Shown here in pieces: positions 30,401 through 37,759 of a stretch of DNA of 64,000 nt; position 1 is the stretch's first letter, and each line of letters begins with the position of its first letter. Source of the DNA: Desertivirga xinjiangensis (lineage in GTDB: Bacteria > Bacteroidota > Bacteroidia > Sphingobacteriales > Sphingobacteriaceae). Location of the stretch: NCBI RefSeq assembly GCF_024436435.1, contig NZ_JAFMZP010000004.1, positions 620,001-684,000 of the forward strand. Reading direction: 5' to 3'. Below the pieces are notes generated by a model. That model was not told the DNA's origin. It saw only the letters and a program-made list of their open reading frames with translations, and searched no databases. Position numbers and translations under genes: made by a program.

Positions 30401-31371
30401 GTGGAGGGAACAAGGAAGTTTTAGTCTTTGAAACGGCTATTCAAGGTTATACCCACTTTGCATTGGTTTATAAAAACGCCGTTCCTTACCTGTACATTAA
30501 TGGGACTTTAGTTAAGCAGGGCAGGAAATCCGAGTTTATTGTTCACCCTGGTATAGAAACTCCGCCTAAAGACGAACAGTTTACAAGCTATTTCGAAGGG
30601 AACTTGTCCCCAATTCAGCTTGTTGACGCTGTCCGGGATGCCAGTGCTATAAATGAAGATTATAAAGAAGGGTTACCTGCTGTAAACTTAATTGCAGATA
30701 TTCAAATTCTAGATCACCAGAGGGCTTTATTCAGTTCCAACGGGAAGTACACTATTAATTATACTAATGAGAAACCTAAACATATTGTTATATCTAAGGC
30801 AAAGTTTATCGCTATTTCCGACGCTTGGGCTGTTACTTTTCCGCCAGATTCAGGAGTTAAGAAGGAAATAAAACTCCCCCAACTAAAGTCTCTTCATTTA
30901 CATGATAATTTCGATGTTAAGCACTTTTCGGGAACCTGTGTTTATACCCGTGATATTCAAATAGACAAAGCAGTTTTAAGTCCGGACTTAAGAGTTTTGC
31001 TAGATTTAGGAAGGGTTGAAGTTATTGCCAGCATAAAAGTAAATGGCAAGCTAGTGCAGCTTTTGTGGAAAGAGCCCTTTGTTGCTGATCTAACTGAATG
31101 CCTCAAATCCGGTAGCAATTCATTATCGGTGGAAGTTACTACCTTGTGGCCAAACAGGTTGGTGGGAGATGAACATTTAGCAGCAGAGAATACTTATAGC
31201 GAACACCGTTTCATTTTGAGATTACCTGACTGGTATGTGAATAATAAACCGAAACCCGGCGAAAGAAAAGCATTCTCCGTTTGGAAGAATTTTAGTAAAA
31301 CAGATCCGCTTCTAGCATCTGGTTTATTAGGACCGGCAAAACTAATTATAGCTGAATTAAAAGATATATAA
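27415..31371 (+). CDS. GH106 alpha-L-rhamnosidase with extra LamG-like domain
   Basis: A 1318-residue exported enzyme that removes alpha-L-rhamnose. The N-terminus MQRREFFKGSLIVSAG resembles a twin-arginine signal. GH106 hallmarks are RPWVFWQWMNGNITKEGI near the start, SWEAGKQNW (E452) and VVAAEAFTG (E582), candidate catalytic Glu residues by analogy with BT0986. Residues about 937-1065 form a concanavalin/LamG-like sandwich (FTLTFWAKPD, YTHFALVYK, YLYINGTLV) lying between the catalytic core and the C-terminal beta-sandwich that ends the protein (VCVYTRDIQ-like region, LPDWYVNN). The insert makes it longer than the usual 900-1150 residues. Rhamnose-capped glucuronate side chains would suit this enzyme together with GH88. 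Confidence 0.93.
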   Translation: MQRREFFKGSLIVSAGVMLSAKRSNAGWFTSGKSGVEHLDEIERNFVTPPGEARPWVFWQWMNGNITKEGITLDLEAMARMGIGGAISFNNATGIPKGPVDYASSEWVDLVEHAAKETERLGLKLVLHNGPGYSVTGGPWVSPEMSMQQLVWTETRLHSKGKKITISLPKPYAKEHYYRDAFVIAYPSLPVEKHLMKDALKAIRANDELIDINIITDRNPETKIRLEKTDQSPSTLVFEFKQAFEARAVSLLRKAEIPKDLFDGPRDYPPVFKIEVSNDGINYQQIATLNCPALREMDAPAAQSFNAIKAKFFRLSTFNPTWVSHVEFHSGPRISQWPAKTNYSATAGAEQTTTLTDDLIIRPENVIDISAYVNKEGVLSWKAPKGNWTILRIGHTTTGEEPAAHPDSGKGLEIDKFNREALDLHFDKFLGKVVDRLKPYSSFSGVATDSWEAGKQNWTAKLPEEFKQGRKYDILNWMPALTGRIVKSLEETERFLWDFRRTHADLLAKNYTAYYAERMHEKGLQYYAEPYGDGTFDSLEIGQHLDVPMSEFWTRYIYGSDMTSKQAASLAHVYGKPVVAAEAFTGMPLTSKWGEYPYSLKAEGDWFFTLGINRLTLHTFVHQPYTTGFPGMTMGPFGTHFDRNNTWTEQAHGWLKYTTRAQYVLQQGLSVIDVCYYKGDNPASGIPDVYPQMPKGYKADVIGSDALNRFNIKENKIVLPDGMQYRLLILPALNEILPTTLKRINELVEDGMILMVENKIRRSFGRTFTDEEVIEQSEKLLGNLDGVNVKERQLGKGIIYQGIDIKEILQRHKIPEDFSFTANNQDATIHYCHKIIAHSDVYFVSNHKRKKEETLLSFRTINKQPYIWDAETGKQTRINFYNQQNGRTTIPFEFQPASSVFIVFKDELAERKIVSILKDNKEIKSLKAYEVSDIQKYQSVINNFTLTFWAKPDTFAHSNKSMVFHAPEGEKVFGKGHTAVAMSIGQNIVRVYERSSGGNKEVLVFETAIQGYTHFALVYKNAVPYLYINGTLVKQGRKSEFIVHPGIETPPKDEQFTSYFEGNLSPIQLVDAVRDASAINEDYKEGLPAVNLIADIQILDHQRALFSSNGKYTINYTNEKPKHIVISKAKFIAISDAWAVTFPPDSGVKKEIKLPQLKSLHLHDNFDVKHFSGTCVYTRDIQIDKAVLSPDLRVLLDLGRVEVIASIKVNGKLVQLLWKEPFVADLTECLKSGSNSLSVEVTTLWPNRLVGDEHLAAENTYSEHRFILRLPDWYVNNKPKPGERKAFSVWKNFSKTDPLLASGLLGPAKLIIAELKDI

Positions 31372-31374
31372 GAT

Positions 31375-33036
31375 ATGACTTTTAAATTAATACTTTCCTT
31401 GTTTGGTATTCTTGCAGTTACTTCATGCGCTGTTAACAAGCCTGTGAAAACTGAAGTTTCAGACCAAACCTTTGGCTATCAATCCAAGGTTTGGCTTGCC
31501 GATCAGGGTGATGGAACCTATAAAAATCCCATCCTTTATGCAGATTATTCTGATCCTGATGCAATTCGTGTTGGGGATGATTATTACATGACCTCTTCCA
31601 GCTTCAACTGCATACCGGGTTTACCGATTCTACATTCCAGAGATCTGGTAAACTGGACTTTAGTCAATCATGCTCTAAAAGTTCAGCCGCCTGAATCTAT
31701 ATACGACTCTCCGCAACATGGAAAAGGCGTTTGGGCGCCCAGTATCATTTATCACAAAGGGGAACTCAGAATTTATTATGCCGACCCCGATTATGGGGTG
31801 TACATGGTAAAAACAAAAGATCCCAAGGGAGAATGGGAGAAACCGGTTTTAGTAATGCCTGGAAAGGGAATTATAGATCCCAGCTCATTTTGGGATACTG
31901 ATGGTAAAGCATATTTAGCCGCAGGCTGGGCCGGAAGCAGGGCAGGTATAAACAGCTTATTGACTGTTTTTCCAATGAATACTGAAGGCACGCGAGTTAT
32001 CGGAGAGGGTAAACATATTTTCGACGGACACGAGAATCACCATACTGTAGAAGGGCCAAAGTTTTATAAACGTAATGGCTATTACTACATATTTGCACCC
32101 GCAGGTGGTGTAGCCACAGGCTGGCAGCTGGTATTACGATCTAGAAATATTTATGGTCCTTATGAGGAAAAGGTAGTGATGGACCAGGGCGGCACAGCCA
32201 TTAACGGGCCTCACCAGGGTGCGTTAGTGCAAACACAAACTGGAGAAGATTGGTTCCTGCATTTTCAGGATAAGGTGGCTTATGGCAGAATTGTTCATCT
32301 TCAGCCTGTAAAGTGGTTAAACAATTGGCCAGTGATTGGCGAGGACAACGATGGTGATGGAAAGGGGGAACCGGTAGCAAGTTTTAAAAAACCTAACGTT
32401 GGAGAGATTCATCCCATAAATACCCCGCAGGAAAGTGATGAATTTAATGATGATGAGCTGGGTTTACAATGGCAATGGCATGCAAATAAAAAGATTCAAT
32501 GGAGTGCACAAATTCCGGGTACTGGCTTCCTGCGTCTATTTTCTTATCCGCTTCCGAAAGATGCAGTAAATCTATGGCCTGTTCCTAACCTTTTATTACA
32601 GAAATTACCGGCTCCATCATTTACAACCACAACTAAAGTGAAATATACAGTGGAATGGGATGTTTGGCAAGGAAAAAAAGCAGGGCTTTTGGTTATGGGA
32701 AATGACTACGCATACCTCGCTATCGAAAAGGATGAAAAAGGTTATTTTCTGAATCAGGTAATTTGTAATGGAGCTGCAGAGCAAACTAAGGAAAAATCAA
32801 TTGGAATACACAGATTAAAATCCAATACTGCTTATCTTAGATTAACCGTCAAAGAACCCGGACTAGTTCAATTCAGCTTTAGTGAAGATGGAGACAGTTT
32901 TACCGCTATTGGGAATGTTTTTCAAGCTCAACCTGACAAATGGATAGGTGCTAAACTTGGCTTGTTTAGTATCTCCGAATCCGGTATTCGCATTGGCGGG
33001 TATGCCGATTTTGACTGGTTTAGGGTTCATAATTAA
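31375..33036 (+). CDS. GH43 beta-xylosidase/alpha-L-arabinofuranosidase-like lipoprotein
   Basis: A 553-residue lipoprotein (lipobox VTSCA) starting four bases after GH106. The N-terminal five-bladed propeller has the catalytic base in DYSDPDAIRVG (D60), the pKa-modulating Asp in IIDPSSFWD, and the acid Glu in HTVEGPKFYK. The SSFNCIPGLPILHSRDLVNW segment is typical of XynB-like GH43 members. A C-terminal concanavalin-type sandwich (DEFNDDELGLQWQWHANKK onward) completes the usual beta-xylosidase layout. It is the last enzyme of the Region B operon, 69 bases before lacI. It likely trims xylose or arabinose; the exact specificity is unknown. Confidence 0.92.
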   Translation: MTFKLILSLFGILAVTSCAVNKPVKTEVSDQTFGYQSKVWLADQGDGTYKNPILYADYSDPDAIRVGDDYYMTSSSFNCIPGLPILHSRDLVNWTLVNHALKVQPPESIYDSPQHGKGVWAPSIIYHKGELRIYYADPDYGVYMVKTKDPKGEWEKPVLVMPGKGIIDPSSFWDTDGKAYLAAGWAGSRAGINSLLTVFPMNTEGTRVIGEGKHIFDGHENHHTVEGPKFYKRNGYYYIFAPAGGVATGWQLVLRSRNIYGPYEEKVVMDQGGTAINGPHQGALVQTQTGEDWFLHFQDKVAYGRIVHLQPVKWLNNWPVIGEDNDGDGKGEPVASFKKPNVGEIHPINTPQESDEFNDDELGLQWQWHANKKIQWSAQIPGTGFLRLFSYPLPKDAVNLWPVPNLLLQKLPAPSFTTTTKVKYTVEWDVWQGKKAGLLVMGNDYAYLAIEKDEKGYFLNQVICNGAAEQTKEKSIGIHRLKSNTAYLRLTVKEPGLVQFSFSEDGDSFTAIGNVFQAQPDKWIGAKLGLFSISESGIRIGGYADFDWFRVHN

Positions 33037-33082
33037 ATAAATTATGAGGTTTTTAAGAAAATAAACTGCAAATTTAGCGTTC

Positions 33083-33096
33083 CTAAACAGGTTTAC
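33083..33096. promoter_or_regulatory. Putative autoregulatory operator before lacI
   Basis: CTAAACAGGTTTAC has the same length and 11 of 14 bases in common with the CTAAACCGATTTAG operator, with perfect TAAAC/GTTTA half-sites. It ends nine bases before the ATG of the LacI gene, where binding would block transcription or act as a roadblock for read-through from GH43. Confidence 0.5.
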
Positions 33097-33105
33097 TAAA
33101 GGTTT

Positions 33106-34128
33106 ATGAAGAAGAAAACCACCATTGGTGATATTGCCCAGCAACTTGGTATTTCGAAAACAACAGTTTCATTTGTTTTAAATGGCAAGGCCAGAGAAAA
33201 GCATATAAGCGAAAGCCTGGAAAAGAAGATCCTTGATCATATAACGAAAGTAGGTTATCAACCTAATCAGTTTGCCCAGGGCTTAAGAAGTGGCAAAACC
33301 AAGATCATCGGGATGATGGTGGAGGATATTTCGGATCCTTTCTTCTCGTCTGTAGCCCGCCTTATAGAGGAAAATGCCTATAGCAGAGGTTATAAGATAA
33401 TTTATTGCAGTACAGAAAACGACACTCAAAAAACTAAGGACCTTATTCAAATATATCGTACCCGGCAAGTTGATGGCTATATCATCGCTCCTCCGCCTGG
33501 AATAGAAAAAGAAATTAATGATCTGATTGACGATAAATTACCCGTTGTGTTATTTGACAGAACTATTCCCGGAGTAGAAACCAGTAATGTTGTGGTAAAT
33601 AATTACGAGGCTGCAAACGATGCCATATTGCATTTTATCCAAAATGGTTACAGGAACATCGGAATGGTAACCTTAAATTCAGATCAGGTTCAAATGCAGG
33701 AAAGACAGGAAGGGTACATTGATGCGCTTAAAAGAATAAAAGCAGAACCTGTAATCAAAAAAATAATATACCACGACGATAAAGAAAATAGCATAAGGGA
33801 AATCCAGAGTTTTCTGACTGAAAATAAACAATTGGATGCCGTGTTTTTCGCAACAAACTATATTGCAGATAATGGACTAGAGTCAATCAGAAACCTTAAA
33901 TTAATTATTCCTAATGATATCGGGGTTATCGTATTTGATGACCATAATTTGTACCGGTTGTTTACGCCTTCCATTACTGCCATATCACAACCTATCAGGG
34001 AAATCTCAGAGAATTCGATTAATTTGATGCTTGAGATGCTGGAAGATGACTATGACTTTTCTTCCGTAAAAAGTGTTCTCCTGAAAAGCTCACTTATTGT
34101 AAGGGAATCTTCTCTGGCAAAGGGCTAA
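33106..34128 (+). CDS. LacI-family transcriptional regulator of the Region B PUL
   Basis: A 340-residue cytoplasmic regulator. The HTH is TIGDIAQQLGISKTTVSFVLNG at the N-terminus with the hinge PNQFAQGLRSGKTKIIGMM, followed by a periplasmic-binding-protein-like sensor (FDRTIPGVETSNVVVNN, VIVFDDHNLYRLFTPSITAI). It lies at the end of the Region B operon, while the two identical palindromes at susC and GH88 and the related one before its own ATG are the expected kind of target. I infer a local repressor relieved by a sugar released from the substrate; the ligand is unknown. Most Bacteroidota PULs use HTCS or sigma/anti-sigma regulators, so LacI control is a less common choice. Confidence 0.93.
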   Translation: MKKKTTIGDIAQQLGISKTTVSFVLNGKAREKHISESLEKKILDHITKVGYQPNQFAQGLRSGKTKIIGMMVEDISDPFFSSVARLIEENAYSRGYKIIYCSTENDTQKTKDLIQIYRTRQVDGYIIAPPPGIEKEINDLIDDKLPVVLFDRTIPGVETSNVVVNNYEAANDAILHFIQNGYRNIGMVTLNSDQVQMQERQEGYIDALKRIKAEPVIKKIIYHDDKENSIREIQSFLTENKQLDAVFFATNYIADNGLESIRNLKLIIPNDIGVIVFDDHNLYRLFTPSITAISQPIREISENSINLMLEMLEDDYDFSSVKSVLLKSSLIVRESSLAKG

Positions 34129-34349
34129 GATTCGAACGTTTTCTCTCACGAAATCATAGTTTCCGATCGACAAAACACTTCATTTGTGGATAAAATCCAT
34201 TCTAAATAATTTAGTTGTTATGAGTGGATTGACTTCAGATTCAATCGCTTTTCATATAGTAGTCCAGAATTCCCTAAACATTAGTGGATTTTAAGACATT
34301 CTTCCCATAAATTTCGACATTCATGCCAGTGTTGCCTTATCAACAACAA

Positions 34350-34357
34350 TAGTTTTG
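34350..34357 (+). promoter_or_regulatory. Bacteroidota -7 promoter box before GH43/GH10 operon
   Basis: TAGTTTTG fits TAnnTTTG and lies 28 bases before the GH43 start, the only such box in the 257-base gap after lacI. It probably starts the Region C transcript. Confidence 0.5.
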
Positions 34358-34385
34358 ATCTGAGTTATTGCTACTACGTTGATAG

Positions 34386-35510
34386 ATGATTAAAAACATG
34401 AAAGAAATTTCTTATTTACTTTTTGCAACCGCTTTAATTTTTACATGTTGCGAGTCGAAGGCATTGAATAGAACCGCTGGTTTAAATCCTGTCGATAGCG
34501 CCAAGATTTCTGGCCCTGATCTTTTTAAAGGAGCTATTTCAGAACCACTAATACCGGGGATATTTACTGCCGACCCATCAGTTCATGTGTTTGAGGGGAA
34601 ACTCTTTATATATCCTTCACACGATATAGATGCAGGTACAACTGAGAATGATAATGGAGATCATTTTGCGATGAAAGATTATCATGTCTTTTCCATGGAT
34701 GAAGTTGGCGGTGTTGTTAAAGATCACGGAATTGCTCTTGATGTCCAAGATATTCCCTGGGCTGGAAGGCAGTTATGGGCTCCGGATGTAGCTTTCAGGA
34801 ATGGCAAGTACTACTTATATTTCCCGCTAAAAGATAAGAATGACATTTTCAGGATAGGCGTTGCGATAAGCGATAAACCGCAAGGCCCTTTTAAGGCTCA
34901 GCCAGAGCCGATAAAAGGAAGCTTTAGTATAGATCCTGCGGCTTTTACCGATAATGACGGTAGTTCATATCTGTATTTTGGCGGAATTTGGGGAGGTCAG
35001 CTTCAGCAATGGGAAAATGGAGAATTTAATGCTAAGGGCTCCAAATTTGAAGGACCACAGGATCAGCCCGCTTTAGCTCCTAAAATAGCAAAGCTAAAAC
35101 CTAACATGCTTCAGTTTGCGGAAGTTCCTAAAGACATAATTATTTTAGACGAAAACGGAAAGATAATCCAAGGTGGCGATCATGACAAACGGTTCTTTGA
35201 AGCTGCCTGGGTACATAAATACAAGGATAAATATTATTTTTCTTACTCAACCGGAGATACACACCTCATCTGTTATGCAACCGGCTCCAGTCCATACGGC
35301 CCGTTCACTTATCAGGGAATAATATTGAACCCTGTCGTGGGCTGGACCACTCACCACTCCATCGTAGAATTCAAAGAGAAATGGTATCTGTTTTACCATG
35401 ATACCCAGCTTTCAAACGGAAAAACTCATTTGAGAAATGTAAAAGTTACTGAGCTTAAATATGATAATGAAGGTAAGATCATCACTATTGACCCGTATTC
35501 CTCGAAATAG
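34386..35510 (+). CDS. GH43 xylosidase/arabinofuranosidase-type lipoprotein (short form)
   Basis: A 374-residue single-domain GH43 with a lipoprotein signal (lipobox near FTCCE). The propeller shows the catalytic base in TADPSVHVFEGK (D63), the second Asp in SIDPAAFTDNDG and the acid Glu in RFFEAAWVHKYKDKYYFSYS. The sequence SHDIDAGTTENDNGDHFAMKD and the end motif VVGWTTHHSIVEF are characteristic of the Xsa-type subgroup acting on xylo-oligosaccharides. It lacks the C-terminal sandwich of the other two GH43s in this window. As the first gene of Region C it probably releases xylose or arabinose from products of the GH10 xylanase downstream. Confidence 0.92.
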   Translation: MIKNMKEISYLLFATALIFTCCESKALNRTAGLNPVDSAKISGPDLFKGAISEPLIPGIFTADPSVHVFEGKLFIYPSHDIDAGTTENDNGDHFAMKDYHVFSMDEVGGVVKDHGIALDVQDIPWAGRQLWAPDVAFRNGKYYLYFPLKDKNDIFRIGVAISDKPQGPFKAQPEPIKGSFSIDPAAFTDNDGSSYLYFGGIWGGQLQQWENGEFNAKGSKFEGPQDQPALAPKIAKLKPNMLQFAEVPKDIIILDENGKIIQGGDHDKRFFEAAWVHKYKDKYYFSYSTGDTHLICYATGSSPYGPFTYQGIILNPVVGWTTHHSIVEFKEKWYLFYHDTQLSNGKTHLRNVKVTELKYDNEGKIITIDPYSSK

Positions 35511-35577
35511 CTGCTCAGGAATGGTTCGGAAAATCTGAAGACAAAGTGAACTAAGCTAATCAAGAAACCAATTAAGC

Positions 35578-37701
35578 ATGAGAAGAATTTTATTGTGGGT
35601 TTGTTTGTCCATGTGGGGCATCTCTTATTCAACTGCACAAGAGTTACCGGTGGTCATAGAAGCTGAATACGGAAATGCAGGCAGTGATTGGGAGTTTAAA
35701 ACGAGTGCCGGACTTACCTCTGTATTTCCTAAAACTGATCGTATAGCGGATAATTACCCGGCAAGTGTTGCTAAAGTGATCACTTTTACGGTTACTTTTC
35801 CTAAGGCCGGAACTTACCATCTTTATGCAAAGCTGAGAACTGGTGGAGCAAATGATGATAGCTTTTTTTACGCGAAGAGCTTCGGGTCTAGGAATCCCGG
35901 AACTGACAACAACGAATGGGTAACCTGCAATGGGCTCGCCAGTGTCGGTTATATTTACCTGGAGCCTCCTATTGTGGTTGAGGGGGCCGGCAATGGGAGC
36001 TCGGAGATATGGAAGTGGATTAACTTATCACGGTTTAATGGCGGCGAGATTCCTGTTTCTTTTACTGTCAATGAAAATAATCTTACACAGACCTTTCAGA
36101 TCGGTTCCAGGGAGAACGGGTTTGAGATCGACAAAATTGCCTTCGGTTTGTCTGGTAAATACTTTACTGTAGAAAACCTGGATAAGGGACAAGCGGGAGC
36201 GGACACTAAACCTGAGCCGGTTATACCAACATCGTCGCCAATAGCAAGCGGAGCATCTAAGTATATAGGGCAGGTTTATAGCGGGTCTGAGTCTCAAACC
36301 CCTTACTTCGCCAATTATTGGAACCAGGTTGCGCCGGGAAACGGCGGCAAATGGGGCACTATAGAAAGTACGAGGGATGTTATGAACTGGTCCGAATGTG
36401 ATAAGGGTCTAAAGCTGGCTACTGATAACGGCTTTCCGTTCAGGTTCCATGTTTTAGTATGGGGCAGACAACAGCCCGCATGGGTCGCCAGCCTTCCCCC
36501 GGCAGAGCAACTGGAAGAATTGAAGGAGTGGTTCCAGGCTGTTGCAGCAAGATATCCCAATCTTGAAATGGTCGAGGTTGTGAATGAGCCTACTAACGCG
36601 CCCCCGACTACGGGAGGTGCTGATTATGGGAATTATAAAGAAGCTTTGGGTGGCGACGGTGTGACAGGATGGGACTGGGTGTTAAATGCATTCCGTCTAG
36701 CCAGGCAATACTTTCCCGCCACAACCAAATTAATGATCAATGAATACCATCTGGAAAATCAAAGTTCTACCCGATCTGAATTTATCAAAATAGTGAATCT
36801 GCTAAAGGCCGAAAACCTGGTAGATGCTATTGGAACGCAGGGGCATTCTTTTTCATTACAGGGTTCGGCTGCTTCGATAAAAACAGCATTAGACCAACTG
36901 GGAGCAACTGATATTCCTATTTACGTGACGGAGATGGATCTTGACGGCATAAATACTGCTACGGGAGAGTTGGATGATCTGGTGCAACTGAATAACTACA
37001 AACGCGTGTTTCCGGTGTATTGGAATCATCCTAAGGTGAAAGGAATAACATTTCATGGCTGGCGCGTTGGCCAATGGCGAACCAATCAGGGGGCATTTTT
37101 GATTTATAGTGATAATACCGAAAGACCTGCTCTGCAATGGCTGCGATCGTATGTGGCATCCACTCTGCCTGTAACTCTTGTATCATTTACAGGAAGAGCC
37201 GACGTCGGAACTAATACATTAACGTGGCAAACCACTTCAGAATCCATTAGTTCTCATTTTGAAGTCATGAGATCGCATGACGGTTCTAATTTTACTTCAC
37301 TTGCAAAGCTTGTCACGGGGGGCTCATCCAGGTCACTTAAGAGTTATTATTATGTTGATCGGGAACCGATGCCCGGACCTGTTTATTATCAGCTTAAACA
37401 GGTTGATCTTAATGGGAAATCAGTGTTTTTCGGTCCAGTGGTTATAAAAAACTCCACTTTCTACAATGACGTAAAAATAGTTCCTTCTGATGAAGCACTT
37501 TCTGTTAGGTATAGTTCCGGCAAATCTCAGCAAGCTTCGTTTGTTATTAATGATGTTTCGGGAAGAAAGATCGCTCAAATTAAGTGTCTTTTAAACATCG
37601 GAAGTAATGAAATATCCATTCCTTTGTCTCTTGCACCCGGTATTTACCTTCTTGGCATTTCAACTGATGAATACAGTTTATCGAAGAAGTTTATTAAATA
37701 A
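35578..37701 (+). CDS. Multidomain GH10 endo-beta-1,4-xylanase with CBM and T9SS signal
   Basis: A 707-residue secreted xylanase. After a signal peptide (cleavage near STAQE) residues about 22-205 form a CBM6/35-like sandwich (VIEAEYGNAGSDW, TYHLYAKLRTGG, LTQTFQIGSRENG). A Pro-rich linker leads to the GH10 barrel (about 225-525) with acid/base E337 in VEVVNEPTNAP and nucleophile E452 in IYVTEMDLDG. An Ig-like segment (VSFTGRADVGTNTLTWQ, HFEVMRSHDG) follows, and the last 70 residues end in LAPGIYLLGIST...KKFIK, a type-A T9SS sorting domain. So the enzyme should be exported by the T9SS and be free or attached outside the cell, starting xylan breakdown. It shares all non-catalytic domains with the gene at 46016-47200. 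Confidence 0.94.
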   Translation: MRRILLWVCLSMWGISYSTAQELPVVIEAEYGNAGSDWEFKTSAGLTSVFPKTDRIADNYPASVAKVITFTVTFPKAGTYHLYAKLRTGGANDDSFFYAKSFGSRNPGTDNNEWVTCNGLASVGYIYLEPPIVVEGAGNGSSEIWKWINLSRFNGGEIPVSFTVNENNLTQTFQIGSRENGFEIDKIAFGLSGKYFTVENLDKGQAGADTKPEPVIPTSSPIASGASKYIGQVYSGSESQTPYFANYWNQVAPGNGGKWGTIESTRDVMNWSECDKGLKLATDNGFPFRFHVLVWGRQQPAWVASLPPAEQLEELKEWFQAVAARYPNLEMVEVVNEPTNAPPTTGGADYGNYKEALGGDGVTGWDWVLNAFRLARQYFPATTKLMINEYHLENQSSTRSEFIKIVNLLKAENLVDAIGTQGHSFSLQGSAASIKTALDQLGATDIPIYVTEMDLDGINTATGELDDLVQLNNYKRVFPVYWNHPKVKGITFHGWRVGQWRTNQGAFLIYSDNTERPALQWLRSYVASTLPVTLVSFTGRADVGTNTLTWQTTSESISSHFEVMRSHDGSNFTSLAKLVTGGSSRSLKSYYYVDREPMPGPVYYQLKQVDLNGKSVFFGPVVIKNSTFYNDVKIVPSDEALSVRYSSGKSQQASFVINDVSGRKIAQIKCLLNIGSNEISIPLSLAPGIYLLGISTDEYSLSKKFIK

Positions 37702-37759
37702 TTCGCAAGTTTTATTGAAGTCAATTAATTAATATTACCAAACATATCAGTAAGCCAAT

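Noticed and set aside
34202-34214. Palindrome CTAAATAATTTAG before the Region C GH43, looking like a fourth LacI site
   Set aside because: It is 13 instead of 14 bases with a different centre and lies about 135 bases before the -7 box, unlike the other sites; AT-rich DNA gives such palindromes by chance.
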